DNA of 64,000 nucleotides, from assembly GCA_964016985.1 (NCBI GenBank), contig OZ024827.1, positions 21,841,275-21,905,274 on the forward strand, given 5' to 3'. Shown here one piece after another: positions 1 through 9,871 of the stretch. How positions within the stretch are numbered: position 1 is the stretch's first letter; the number at the start of each line of letters is the position of its first letter. The position numbers and the translations under genes were made by a program. The DNA comes from Anodontia alba. Lineage: Eukaryota; Mollusca; Bivalvia; Lucinida; Lucinidae. The notes under the pieces were generated by a model that ran no database searches, was not told the DNA's origin, and saw only the letters and a program-made list of their open reading frames with translations.

Positions 1-59
1 AAAGAAAGAAATCATCAATTTATCGTCTTTTGGAATTTTTGCCCAAAGAGTGCTAAAGC

Positions 60-280
60 TTAACTAATGTGCGACTAATGCGACTTTTGTCGTCTGCTGA
101 TAACCTTTGCAAATAGTTTGGACCCAGATCAGGCCTGACAAAACGTTGGGCCTGATCTGGAACCAAACATTTTGACACTCTGATGGTATTCCTGAAAGAT
201 TTTTTGAAAAAGTTAATTTTAGAAAAAAATCCACAGACGACAAAAAAGCAGGCAAAATTACCCAGCATGCAAAGAGTTAA
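60..280 (-). mobile_element. HpF snap-back element, TTAA ends
   Basis: TTAA at both ends. The core pairs GATCAGGCCTGA with the GGCCTGATC stretch on the other side of a short loop. Arms contain the GTCGTCTGCTGATAAC block seen again at 18.47 kb. Confidence 0.6.
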
Positions 281-438
281 TAAATAGCAGACGACGTTTC
301 AAACACTTTTCTCTTTTTTTTTCCAGAATGGAATTTCATGCAATTGTTTCAGACAGTTCACATAAAATATAAAGCCCTATTTTGTGGAAAAATAACCACC
401 AATTTGCCATCTGCTATTTTGCTATCTTGCTTTAGGGT
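281..438. mobile_element. Decayed HpD/HpE relative
   Basis: Starts AGCAGACGACG, ends CCATCTGC...TTTAGGGTTAA. The central hairpin has lost most pairing. Confidence 0.4.
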
Positions 439-524
439 TAAAGGTTAATTAATTAAGAAAGGTGTTTTACTATATGCTTTAAATGTCTGTAATAGAATAC
501 TCATACAACTTATGTTTTGTGTCA

Positions 525-736
525 TTAAACCCTTAAAGTGCTGATCACAAGTGTAGCAGATGACATTTTAATTTTTCATTTTTTAGGGTATTTTTAGGAG
601 ATAAGACTTGACATTTCAGGTGAATCATTTGCAAAGAAGATGATTCACATGAAATGTCAAGTCTTATTTTCTCTGAAAAATAACATAATAAAATAAATTT
701 GAAATATCATCTGCTATAATTTTGCTTAGTGTTTTA
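525..736. mobile_element. HpE snap-back element
   Basis: Left tip TTAAACCCTTAAAGTGC, right tip TTAGTGTTTTAA. The centre pairs AGACTTGACATTTCA with TGAAATGTCAAGTCT. Confidence 0.6.
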
Positions 737-963
737 ATGGTCAAAAACCATAAGATATTTACATTTTTAAAATGGGGTTTAAAATGCGGTCAGCCTTGTA
801 TATCTTTACACTTTTTGTCATCTCCTAATCATTAAGTTATTTCGCAGGATTGAACTTCAGCTGGATAGAATAATATAAATATTGTATTTAATATGGCAAG
901 TTATATGTGTGAAATTACTGTGTTAGAGATTTAGAAATATAAGATTTAATGCACCTATAAAAT
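737..963. other. AT-rich spacer
   Basis: No ORF, hairpin or recognised repeat seen. Confidence 0.4.
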
Positions 964-1180
964 TTAACAATTTTTTTATAGTGTGGTATGGGCAAGTTCA
1001 GCAGACGACAAATTGATTATGTTTTTCTTATTTTTCCCAGAAAATAGGCTTTAACATTTCATGCAAATTGCCTCTGGGAGTCATTTTGCATGAAATGTCA
1101 AAGGCTATTTTCTGGGTAAAATAAGAAAAATATTTGAAATTGTTGTCTGCTGAATTTTTTACCTGGCATGCTAAGCTTAA
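964..1180. mobile_element. HpD snap-back element
   Basis: Right tip GGCATGCTAAGCTTAA; core GACATTTCATGCAAAT type with arms of about 60 bases. Confidence 0.55.
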
Positions 1181-1812
1181 ATATAACCTGTTATGATTAG
1201 ATATAGGACAGTAGATAAGTTGTTATTTTGAAAAAGAAAAGGTTCATATTTTTTTAATTTCGTATGAAAATTTATGTTACGGGATTTCATTAGAATTGTC
1301 TCTGTGAGTCAGTTCATAATTAAGACTAATTTAAAAAAAATATTTTCATAGAGAAGTTAAAAAAATCACCTGAATTCTTTGTTTATCTAGGGCAGGACAA
1401 TTGCATAGGTGTAAATATTTAGCTCTTTGCACATAAATAAAAATCTGGGCAAATGACATTTGAAACATTTTCACTTTTTTATAGAAGACAAAACTTGACA
1501 TTTCATGCAGATTGTTTCATTTGGAGACAGTTTGCATGAAACATGAAGCCCTATTTCCTGAGAAAAACCTAAACAGTATTACTCATTTCTTGCCTTTAAT
1601 ATTAAATTCACCTACAGAGTAGGCAAAAATTTATTTGTGTTGAAATGCAAAACCTCTCTGTTTGAGCCAGTTTAATTCAAAAGTCAAACCAAGATTGGAA
1701 TTTGTTATATTATTGTGAAGTTAGAAAATAGGGTCACACCATGGTAAATAGGAATAATTTCAAATATTTCCTCATGGAGTGACAGCTTGAAAGTTACATC
1801 AATACTTTTAAC
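1181..1812. other. AT-rich spacer with one decayed HpD core
   Basis: At 1490-1560 a hairpin pairs CATTTCATGCAGATTG with CAGTTTGCATGAAACATG; its ends are unrecognisable. The rest shows nothing else. Confidence 0.4.
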
Positions 1813-2034
1813 TTAAATTCTTTAAATGCCAAGCAGAATTGTAGCATACAACATTCTAATTTCTTTTTATTATTTTTTGGAAAAAATAAGCCTTGATATG
1901 TCATGTGAATTGTCTGCCTAGCAGACAATTCACATGAAATATCAAGCCTTATTTTCTCTGAAAAATAAAAAAAAAGGAATATATCAAAATGTTGTCTGCT
2001 GCAGTTATGACTGGCACTTTAAGAGCTAAATTAA
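1813..2034. mobile_element. HpE snap-back element
   Basis: TTAA ends with tips TTCTTTAAATGCC and GGCACTTTAAGAG; the central hairpin is AGACAATTCACATGAAATA against its complement. Confidence 0.6.
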
Positions 2035-2399
2035 ATGTTTTGAATAAAACATATATGACAGACACCTAAATATTGCCCTGTGAGACATAATAAATGGATG
2101 TATTATAATTAAGCTCAGTACTAAAATTATTAATTCTTGTGATATTTATCTTTGTTGATTGGAATTTAAAAATTGTACTCAATGAGAATCACAATGGATA
2201 GTTTTGACAAGGTCATTGAAAAATTATACCTGTACTTGAAATATTCTAAAATATGATATGTTTGCACTAACCTATTTTAGAGTGTTTACAAACATCTTCA
2301 AGAAGACTCTTGTTTGCCGAGTGACAAGTTTCAAAAAGTGAAAGTTTCAGATTCTGATAAACTTGGATCAACATACATGTACTAGGAGTACTTTGTTTA
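2035..2399. other. AT-rich stretch, nothing recognised
   Basis: No coding signal or repeat was found by eye. Confidence 0.35.
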
Positions 2400-2803
2400 T
2401 TTTTTATCCATTAATGGTGATTTTTTTTTATCCATCAGTGGTGAATTTTTTATCCATCAGTGGTGAATTTTTTATCCATCAGTGATAATTTTTTAATCCA
2501 TTGGCAGTGAATTTTTCTCAGCAGTGAATTTTCATCTAGCAGCAGTGAATTTTTTATCAATCATAACAGTAATTTTCTTTTTTGATTCCATCAGCAGTGA
2601 ATTTTTTTATCCATCAGCAGTGAAATTTTTATCCATCGGTGATAAATTTTTTTAGTCATTTATAGTAGTGAATTTTTTATCCATCAGCAGTGAGTTTTTT
2701 ATCCATCAGTAGTGAAATTTTTATCCATCAGTGGTGAATTTTTTATCCATCAGCAGGGAATTTTTTTTATCCGTCAGCAGTGAATTTTTTATCCATCAGC
2801 CAT
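2400..2803. repeat. 22-bp satellite array, about 18 diverged copies
   Basis: Unit close to GTGAATTTTTTATCCATCAG plus two variable bases. Units differ by substitutions and by T-run length. It lies 1.2 kb upstream of the GTPase start codon. Confidence 0.85.
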
Positions 2804-2867
2804 AAAGAAAAATTCTTGAAGTAGGCCTTTCAAAGAAAAAAATCACAGCTCTCTCAAAATCAGCAGG

Positions 2868-3048
2868 TGACCAAATAAATGGATTTCTTTTATTTACTTT
2901 TTCTGGAGAATTTGGTAGGGCATATCATGCAGGTTGTCTTCTAATGAGACGGTTTGTATGAAATGTCCGTCCTTATTTTCTGGAATCCAAAAACAAATGC
3001 TGTTATGTTGCTGCCACTTAAATTTGCTGAGAGAGTGCTAAAGGGTAA
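2868..3048. mobile_element. HpD element, first of three end to end
   Basis: Ends GAGAGTGCTAAAGGGTAA. The hairpin pairs CATGCAGGTTGTCTTC with an arm carrying GACGGTTTGTATG. Confidence 0.45.
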
Positions 3049-3255
3049 CGCATGGCATGTTATGTAAACATTTCACCAGACTACATTTTGAAATAGTTTT
3101 CTTATTTCTCCCAGAATATGGGGATTGACATTTCATGCAAAATGTCTCCTTTGAAGACAATTTGCATGAAATGTCAAACACTATTTTTCTAAAAAAAATA
3201 TATATATTGTGAATTTGTCGTCTGCTGAATTTGCCTTGAGAGTGCTGAAGATTAA
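3045..3255. mobile_element. HpD element, second of three end to end
   Basis: Shares GTAA with the copy to its left and TTAA (3252-3255) with the one to its right. Hairpin GACATTTCATGC against GCATGAAATGTC. Confidence 0.55.
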
Positions 3256-3465
3256 CATTTACCACTCTCTGGGCTAATTAAGCAGATGACAAATTGATGA
3301 TATTTTTCTTATTTTTTTCTTGAAAACAGGATTTTACATTTCATGCAAATTATCTCCATTGGAGACAATTTGCATGAAGTGTCAAATCCTGTTTTCAAGG
3401 AAAAAATAATAAAATATTTCAGTATGTCGCCTGCTGAGAATTTTACCCAGAGTTCTAAGCATTAA
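3252..3465. mobile_element. HpD element, third of three end to end
   Basis: TTAACATTTACCACTCTCTG at the left, AGTTCTAAGCATTAA at the right; core TTGTCTCC-type hairpin well kept. Confidence 0.65.
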
Positions 3466-3766
3466 AGTTTCTAGATCAGCAGAATTGTCAGATCAATAAT
3501 TTTGTCAATTCTCCATGAAAGCATAGTTTGTGTGGCCTAGACTGACTGGACTGGTCTAGATGATAATTCCAATGTTACATCACAGACATTCTGTGACTGG
3601 TTCTAAAGAATCCATAATATGGGATCAGTATTTTCAGTTCCAAATTGAGCCATGCAGTGCAAAATAAGGCACCTAACTCATGCAAACATGGAAGACCAAG
3701 GTCATGCTATGCACCAGGGCAGTCTGTTCAAGGCCTTTGCTGGTGCAGTATCTAAATATTTTGTAA
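3466..3766. other. Non-repetitive stretch upstream of the GTPase
   Basis: No repeat recognised. It could contain the promoter or a non-coding first exon, but no core promoter motif is convincing. Confidence 0.3.
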
Positions 3767-3832
3767 GCAAACAGTGAAGGCCCAGATCAGCCTGCACAGA
3801 TGTGCAGGCTGATCTGTGCCTTCACTGTTTGC
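3767..3832. repeat. HpO solo hairpin, 66 bp
   Basis: GCAAACAGTGAAGG... pairs with ...CCTTCACTGTTTGC around GCACAGATGTGC: a core-1-like palindrome without recognisable element ends, 150 bp before the start codon. Confidence 0.7.
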
Positions 3833-3981
3833 ATATATTTTATGGCTCCATTTTGCAGGACTTGACAACACAAACAGCTTATCTTGAATCTTGATTTTTT
3901 GCTGTCTCACTTTTTTTTTTTTAATTTTGTACTTGTTTGGTAAACAGAGGAATTAAAGGAAATTGAAGGAATTAAAGGAAA
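3833..3981 (+). promoter_or_regulatory. Region just upstream of the GTPase start, possible 3' splice site
   Basis: Holds a T12 tract followed by TTTGGTAAACAG (ending 3947), a plausible splice acceptor for a non-coding first exon. Purine-rich GGAATTAAAGG repeats precede the ATG. No clear TATA box is seen, so the true promoter may lie further upstream. Confidence 0.35.
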
Positions 3982-4254
3982 ATGCCGAAAAAGAAAAAGG
4001 CAAAGGAAAGTAACGAAAATGCGGAGAAGGATACAAATTCCAATAAAGCAACATGTGATTATTATTCCAGACTTACAATGGCTACGGGCCCACCTAACTA
4101 CAAGATCATTCTCTGTGGGGAGTATGGTGTCGGAAAAAGTGCCTTGTTTCGGAGATTTATGAATGACACTTTCACAGAAGAAATTGGGAGGAAGTCAACT
4201 ATTGGTCTTGATCAGGCCTCACAGAGTTTCAGTGTTTATGGTCAAGAAGTGAAG
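3982..4254 (+). CDS. Rab/Ras-like small GTPase, exon 1 (residues 1-91)
   Basis: First coding exon of a small GTPase, a GTP-dependent membrane-traffic or signalling switch. The ATG at 3982 has an in-frame TAA nine bases upstream. The N-terminus is lysine-rich (PKKKK) and low-complexity; a second Met at residue 33 (MATGPP) sits just before the G domain and could be an alternative start. G1 is GEYGVGKS (residues 46-53), a full P-loop; G2 is STIGLD (72-77), matching the Rab TIGVDF region. The exon ends after K91 at AAG|GTGAGA in phase 0. EVK then joins LTLWDT of exon 2 exactly as Rab beta-strands 2 and 3 do. A pyrimidine tract and CAG at 3945-3947 allow an upstream non-coding exon. Family assignment is firm; the subfamily is not. 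Confidence 0.9.
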
Positions 4255-4260
4255 GTGAGA

Positions 4261-5227
4261 TCAGGTTTATTTATTTTGGTGGTAATTTATGGTAAAGATG
4301 TTATTTACAACTTATAGAACCAGATTAGGCAATAATTGTGGCTATAATTATGAAAAAGTTGAAGGAGCATATTGCTTTTGTTTTGTCTGTTCATTCCTTA
4401 TTCCATTTGTCACACTTTACCTTGTGCGCAAGATATTGCAGACAATAGTTAGGCTTTGATGTTTGGCAGACTCATTGGGGATGAGGAGTAGGTTACCCCA
4501 TAATTCCTGAAAAAAATGGGATTATTTTTTTGAGAGTTATGCCCCTTTTCGTTATTATAAATTTTCGGTTTTGGCATTTTGTAGGGACAGGCATATAATT
4601 GGCACCATAGTGTTTGACAAACACACATATCTAGTTTAGGATAAGTTTTGCACCAAAACATATTTTCAAGTCTTAGTACATTCAGAATTCACCCATTGGC
4701 AACCACAACAGTTACCGATGGCTACCACTGGTACACAGTGAATACTGCCTATAACAAGTCTGGAACTCTGGATGGTTTTGTAGTTTTTGCATGGCAATAG
4801 ATAAGTGCTTGAAGTGCATCATTTTAGATGTTTAAAACATTATATTGTGTAGTTTGCTCAAATTTATTTGGTAGAATAGCTGTCAGTACCACTGGTGATA
4901 TGAATCTATCAAAATGTTATGTTTCCTGATGTTAGAAACCATTTTGAAATGATGCCATTATAAGCCTTTGGAAACTACAATGTATCTGAACTATAGAAAA
5001 TCGGTAGCCAATTGATTGGTAGTGGAAATTTCAACCGCAGTGGCCCTGAAGGCTGCACCCCTTGATATTCTGATAACAAAATGTAAGGTTATAGCTTTAA
5101 AATCTGGGTTTGTCACTCAAATCTCCAGTTGCATAGACTGATTCTTATCCATCAGTGTTTAGTATCATGAATATACTTACGAGACATGAGGTAATTAATG
5201 CATACCTGTGTACAAGATTGTTTGTAA
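4261..5227. other. First kilobase of the intron, mostly non-repetitive
   Basis: No palindromic element recognised. It is the longest element-free part of the intron's 5' half, which fits some constraint near the donor, but nothing specific is visible. Confidence 0.35.
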
Positions 5228-5433
5228 TCAACCCTCAAAGCGCTAAGCAAAATTGAAGCAGACAACATTTTTTTATTTTTTTTTTTATCATTTTTCAGAA
5301 AAAAAACAAGACATAACTAGCAGACAATTCACATGTAATGCTAGGTCTTATTTTCTCTGAAAAATACAGAAAAAAAAAAAAAAAAAATCAAAATGTCATC
5401 TGCTACAGTTGTGATTAGCACTTTAAGGGTTAA
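5228..5433. mobile_element. HpE snap-back element
   Basis: Left end TCAACCCTCAAAGCGC, right end GCACTTTAAGGGTTAA. The left half of the core hairpin is partly deleted and an A16 run sits in the right arm. Confidence 0.55.
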
Positions 5434-5585
5434 TTAACCAGGTAATCTGCTCTACCAGCAGTAATGAGTTGTAATAAGATGCCAAGAAAGGTATATATGA
5501 GTTACTGCATTGGTCATAATTGGCAGACTTGTAATACATAAACACTATATATCAGTGTACTTAACAACCTTTACCTGCTGAATTT

Positions 5586-6261
5586 GATTTGTAGTTTAAC
5601 GGCCCAGTCAACACGATTAAGGTCATGTCAAGCTGGTCAGTTTACCTAACCACACTTTTCCTTGGCAGGCTTAGTCCTCTAAGCAGTTAACCAGGGCTGA
5701 ATTCAGAAGTGCAAAGTGAAAGCGAACGTTTTGCTCTGGTTCCCAAATGATGAGCACCAACAGGAGCAGGGATCCAGTGCAAAATATTCCTGGGCCCAGT
5801 TGTTCAAAACTAATGATGTCCTTAGTTATCATATCGTTAAAACTTTGATCATTAAGTATGGAAATTACGCTAATATGTTTGCTGAAAAAATGTGAGTAGC
5901 TTTTGCATTTGCAAAAGCTACTCACATTTTTTCAGCAAAAATACCTGTGAATTAAATATTGTACTTTCTAGAACAGTTAACATTTTGACCACTAATGAGC
6001 TCACTAAGCTAACGATGCTTTGGACAACTGGGCCCTGTTGAACTTGCATATTTGAACCTAATCCAATATTTGTACCCAGTCCTTCATCAGAAACTGACAA
6101 CTGCCCTTCTTGAATCAGTTGAAGAGAGAGAATGAATGTAGAAAATATTTCATGGTCTGTCTCCATGAAAGAATGTTGCTGGACCCGCTGCATGAGGGAT
6201 CAAATCTGCCACCTCCTTTTCACCAGTCAGATGCTCACCCATCTGAGCCACCAAGGCCAGC
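5586..6261 (-). mobile_element. tRNA-derived SINE, interrupted by an HpG insertion
   Basis: Flanked by a direct repeat of about 16 bp, TTTACCTGCTGAA(A/T)TT, at 5570-5585 and 6262-6277, which marks retroposition. Read on the minus strand it has a decayed tRNA-like head (6190-6261), the body AGTTGTCAGTTTCTGATG and the tail TGACTGGGCCG. The body is split at about 5700-6075 by foreign DNA containing HpG. Confidence 0.75.
5792..6035. mobile_element. HpG snap-back element, 244 bp
   Basis: Terminal GGGCCCAGTTGTTCAA and its inverse; long central hairpin AAAATGTGAGTAGCTTTTGC with its complement. Inserted inside the SINE. Confidence 0.75.
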
Positions 6262-6282
6262 TTTACCTGCTGAAATTAAATA

Positions 6283-6482
6283 TTAACCCTTCTCTTGCTC
6301 AGCACGACATGCCCTGTCTTAGCAAACAGTGTAGATCCAGATCAGTTGGCTTCTGAAGAAGCCAACTAATCTGGATCTGCACTGTTTGTCAGTTTCTATC
6401 AAAAACCCAGATCAAGTAATCTGATGGCTGGAAATTAGAAGTGGGCATGGCATATTAATTTATTCAGCATGACAAGGGTTAA
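6283..6482 (-). mobile_element. HpA snap-back element
   Basis: TTAACCCTTCTCTTGCTCAG to GACAAGGGTTAA. The core pairs GATCAGTTGGCTTC with GAAGCCAACTAATC. Confidence 0.75.
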
Positions 6483-6499
6483 GATATATGGATGAGTAG

Positions 6500-6562
6500 C
6501 AATTTATCAAACAGTGCAGACCCTCATCTGGATCTGCTTGTTTTCTCAGGAGGGTCTGTCCA
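6500..6562. repeat. Core-1 hairpin fragment
   Basis: CAAACAGTGCAGACCCTCAT followed by an imperfect complement; no ends kept. Confidence 0.35.
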
Positions 6563-6599
6563 CATACTTATGGTAAATATGATAAGACACAAAACCTGT

Positions 6600-6669
6600 T
6601 TAACATTGCCACTCTTTGGGCTAATTTAGCAGACGACAAACTGATGATATTTTTCTTGTTTTTCCCAGT
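6600..6669. mobile_element. HpD left arm only
   Basis: TTAACATTGCCACTCTTTGG through TTTTTCCCAGTA, then cut by the neighbouring HpC element. Confidence 0.5.
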
Positions 6670-6671
6670 AT

Positions 6672-6850
6672 GACCCACAAGGCATAGCTCTTCATAAGGT
6701 GCTTTTTTCAGTCCGAAAGTATTGATAATTTTCTTATTTCTCCACGAAAACATATTTTGTGGGTACTCACTAGAAGCGCCTCAGTTCCACAACACATGTT
6801 TTTGTGGAGAAATAAGAAAAAATATTCTGACCCCCATTCTTATCTAGACC
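6672..6850. mobile_element. HpC snap-back element
   Basis: TTATTTCTCCACGAAAACAT pairs with its inverse; the loop region is shortened to CGCCTCAG. Flanks carry AGCTCTTCATAAGG and CTTATCTAGACC. Confidence 0.55.
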
Positions 6851-7021
6851 AATGACAAGGGTTGATGTATCATTAATCAAAAACTAAAAAAAGAAAACTA
6901 TTTCAATGTTTATTTGAAATGTAAGCAGTTGGTTTTCTTTGTTTATCTTTTTATCTATGGGCCAAAGGAATAATTTTGAATAAATGAAAACTTGGCTGTT
7001 CTGTTTTCTACAGGTTCTGTG

Positions 7022-7241
7022 ATAGACCGGCTCCAGTCTCCAGTGACTGAAGATTTTTCTTATAATCCTGTTTGGTAATCCACTGAAATAAAACTAAATT
7101 AATATCATGACTGGTCACTAGACACTCTAGTGACCAGCCTTTATAGTCATGCTATTATTTTTGTTTTATTTTAGTGAATTATCAAACAGGATTATAAGAA
7201 TAAATATTTAGTCACTGGAGACTGGAGCCAGTCTAGTACTG
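7022..7241. mobile_element. HpH long palindrome, about 220 bp
   Basis: Nearly the whole element is one inverted repeat: arms CTGGAGACTGGAGCCAG-type outside, core GACTGGTCACTAGA in the middle. Confidence 0.75.
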
Positions 7242-7309
7242 TGATAGCTCTGAAATAGTTGGATGCTTTACTTTTTGCAGTACATGTCCTAAAATTTGAA
7301 CAAATTCAT

Positions 7310-7521
7310 TTAACCCTTAAAGCGCCAATCACAGCTGCAGCAGACGACAATTTTTTTTTTATTTTTTTTTATTTTTCAGACAAAACAAGTCTTGATATTT
7401 TATGTGAATTGTCTGCTTGGCAGACAATTCACATGAAATGTCAAGACTAGTTTTCTCTGAAAAATTAAAAATAAAATTTTGAATGTCGTCTGCTACAAAT
7501 TGTGTTTGGCACTTTTGTTAA
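7310..7521. mobile_element. HpE snap-back element
   Basis: TTAACCCTTAAAGCGCCAAT to TTGGCACTTTTGTTAA. Together with the preceding HpH it is repeated at 13.2-13.6 kb. Confidence 0.7.
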
Positions 7522-7524
7522 CTT

Positions 7525-7835
7525 GGTGATGACTGAATAGCAAATAGTGCATTCATGCAGCCTGCTTGCATAAAAACAATGAAGGCCTAACCAGAGGAGC
7601 AGTTAGATCTGGGTCAACATTGTTTGCTCTAAGGAGCAGTTTAATCTTCATCTACATTGTTTACTCAGGCCAAGCTGCCTGTCTAGCTAGGATAAATAAA
7701 TGTCTGAAAAAATTCTGACTAAATGGCAAACAGTGCTGACCCTGATCAAACTGCTCCTATGGAGCAGTTTGATCAGGGTCTGCAATGTTTGCTCAGGCAC
7801 TGCTGTCCAAATATTTAGAGTAAATATGGCGCCTG
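7525..7835. mobile_element. HpB with two successive core-1 hairpins
   Basis: A decayed hairpin (7575-7665) is followed by a strong one (7730-7792, GATCAAACTGCTCC against GGAGCAGTTTGATC), ending ATTTAGAGTAAATATGG. Confidence 0.55.
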
Positions 7836-8432
7836 TTTAACTGGGAGTTCTTGAATGGCAGGAGTTCTAATTTTCCCAGGTGTTAAGCTTCTGCTATATT
7901 TTCTTTGTCATTCTACAATTTAAACAGGGTTCATGTCTGATTAGAAAGAGTTTCCTGCTAGAATGAGCCAGAGAATTTAGAACTGCAGTCTGAAAACAGT
8001 ATTATTTTGTACACAAGATCCCCAGTTTTTGATAGTCCATTGCTCCTGAAAGGATTTTTTTTTTGTTGTTTTTATAGTTTTTACCCCAAAAAATAATTAC
8101 ATTTTTTATTCATGCAAACATATGTTGTGGGTTTTCAGCAGAACTTCTACAGTTGTGTATACCATATTTATTTACCCTATTAAAGCTTGTGGAAACCCTA
8201 AGTCTGTACTATGCTCCCTTAGATTTAAACAAGCCTATTCAAAGGAAAGGGCCCATAAACTAGTACTTGTAGTTTTGAAGAAAGGCATTCAGTAGCTTAG
8301 CATTTGCAACAAGTTTCATGAAAATAGACCCATCTATAAGAAAGTTATAAAGGTTTAAAAGAATTGGTAATGTGAGTCAAGAACGAGGCTGTGAGTTTAT
8401 GACGTCATAAACTCACAATAAAAAATATCAAA
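7836..8432. other. Non-element stretch with a perfect CRE-centred palindrome
   Basis: No element recognised. At 8390-8417 there is a perfect 28-bp palindrome whose centre (8400-8407) is TGACGTCA, the consensus CREB/ATF site. Confidence 0.6.
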
Positions 8433-8434
8433 TA

Positions 8435-8610
8435 CAGTCAAACCTGTGTTAAGCAAGCACCTATGGGAAAGCCAAAAACTGGTTGCTTAAGACAGGTGCT
8501 TGCTTAATACAGGTAGATTTCCACCTATTTGCCTTTAATGGGATCTGAAATAGTGGCCTTTAAAGGCAGGGATTGCTTATTACAAGTGGCCTTCAAGACA
8601 GGTTTGACTG
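8435..8610. mobile_element. pogo/Tigger-like short DNA element
   Basis: Terminal CAGTCAAACCTGT and its inverse, each outside end flanked by TA (8433-8434, 8611-8612). Non-coding, 176 bp. Confidence 0.75.
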
Positions 8611-8920
8611 TAACAGCCATTCTGATGCAAAATAATTTCAGTGAATGGCCAATTTATATCCCTTTTATTGCATATAATGAAATTTTACTGTTTTTAAGAG
8701 AAAACGACTTATCCTTGAAATTAGCGAATTCTTATTTCATCACGTGACATGACTGACAAAATGGCAGCCTCTGTAGAAAGCTATTGTACAAATTAAAGGC
8801 CATATCCCCTAAACCGCTTAACCAATTTACATAAAATTTATGGCAAAATGTTTGCCTCTTTAACCCCTTTTTACTGAAGTGACAGTTAAAGTTTGTGGGC
8901 CCTTCCCTTAAACAACTGTT
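8611..8920. other. Intron spacer, nothing firm
   Basis: Weak resemblance to arms of the tandem-cored mollusc repeats (CATATCCCCTAAACC); no bounds can be drawn. Confidence 0.25.
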
Positions 8921-9053
8921 GATATGTCTAAAAACTGCTGGATGGGTGGCACACAGTGTAGACTGATCAGATGCTGCATTTTGCTGATCTGGGTTTACAC
9001 TGTTTGCTCAGACCTACGGTATATGTTGGAATACTTATTGTAAATTTGGTATG
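8921..9053. mobile_element. HpB element, decayed
   Basis: GGCACACAGTGTAGACTGAT pairs with the stretch ending ACACTGTTTGCTC; right part carries CCTACGGTATATG. Confidence 0.45.
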
Positions 9054-9080
9054 TGGTACGGCTGAAAAATTTGTTTTGAT

Positions 9081-9294
9081 TTAACACTTGTCCTGCTGAA
9101 CCCGGATATGGCCTGCCTTTGCAAACAGTGTAGATCCAGATCAGTTGGCTTCTGAAGAAGCCAACTGATCTGGACCTGCACTGTTTGCCATTCAGTATTT
9201 GAATTTATATAAACAACCTTGATCAGGTAATCTGATTGGCTGAAAATTAGAAGTGGGAGTGGCATCTTAATTTATTCAGCAGGACAAGGGTTAA
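9081..9294 (-). mobile_element. HpA snap-back element
   Basis: TTAA at both ends; 30-bp arms around CTTCTGAAGAAG. Right tip AGGACAAGGGTTAA. Confidence 0.8.
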
Positions 9295-9359
9295 TAGGTT
9301 AACAGAAAAGAATCTGTCAGCTTTGCTTTGTGATTTTGAAGTTCATATTAGTTGAAAAG

Positions 9360-9567
9360 TAAACCCTTGTCACGCTGAATAAATTATGATGCCACACCCA
9401 CTTTTAATTTTCAGCCAATCAGATCACTTAATCCAGATTAATTAATTATGGATAAAATTCACATACTGAATGACAAACAGTGCAGATCCAGATCAGTAGC
9501 CAACTCATCTGGATCTACACTGTTTGCAATGGAAGTGTATATCTGGGTTCAGCAGGACCAGGGTTAA
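9360..9567 (+). mobile_element. HpA snap-back element
   Basis: Left tip decayed to GTAAACCCTTGTCACG; the centre has lost the GGCTTC loop, leaving GATCAGTAGCCAACTCATC. Confidence 0.7.
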
Positions 9568-9637
9568 TGCTTGAGAGGTTACTCACAGATGGGTCTAATT
9601 AGGAGAAAATCAGAGTCTGGGATGGGTCAGCATAGCT

Positions 9638-9807
9638 CCAGATAAGATGGACTAGCAAGAAAATATCTTTCTTATTTCTCCATGAACATATGTTCTGGTG
9701 CTCATTAGAAGCACCTCATAAAGGCACTTCAAATGAGTACCCATAACATACGTTTTCAAAGAGAAATGAGGAAGATATTTTGTAGCTTCCCCCTTCTTAT
9801 CTGGCAT
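9638..9807. mobile_element. HpC snap-back element
   Basis: Outer CCAGATAAGATGG and CTTCTTATCTGG are inverted; inner arms carry GTGCTCATTAGAAG and CTTCAAATGAGTACC. Confidence 0.65.
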
Positions 9808-9871
9808 GTCTCCTAGATAAGATGCTGTTTTTCCAACAAAAAGTGTTGATATTTTTCTTGTACACAATATA

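Noticed and set aside
2400..2803. CRISPR-like array
   Set aside because: Units are contiguous with no unique spacers, and the genome is eukaryotic.
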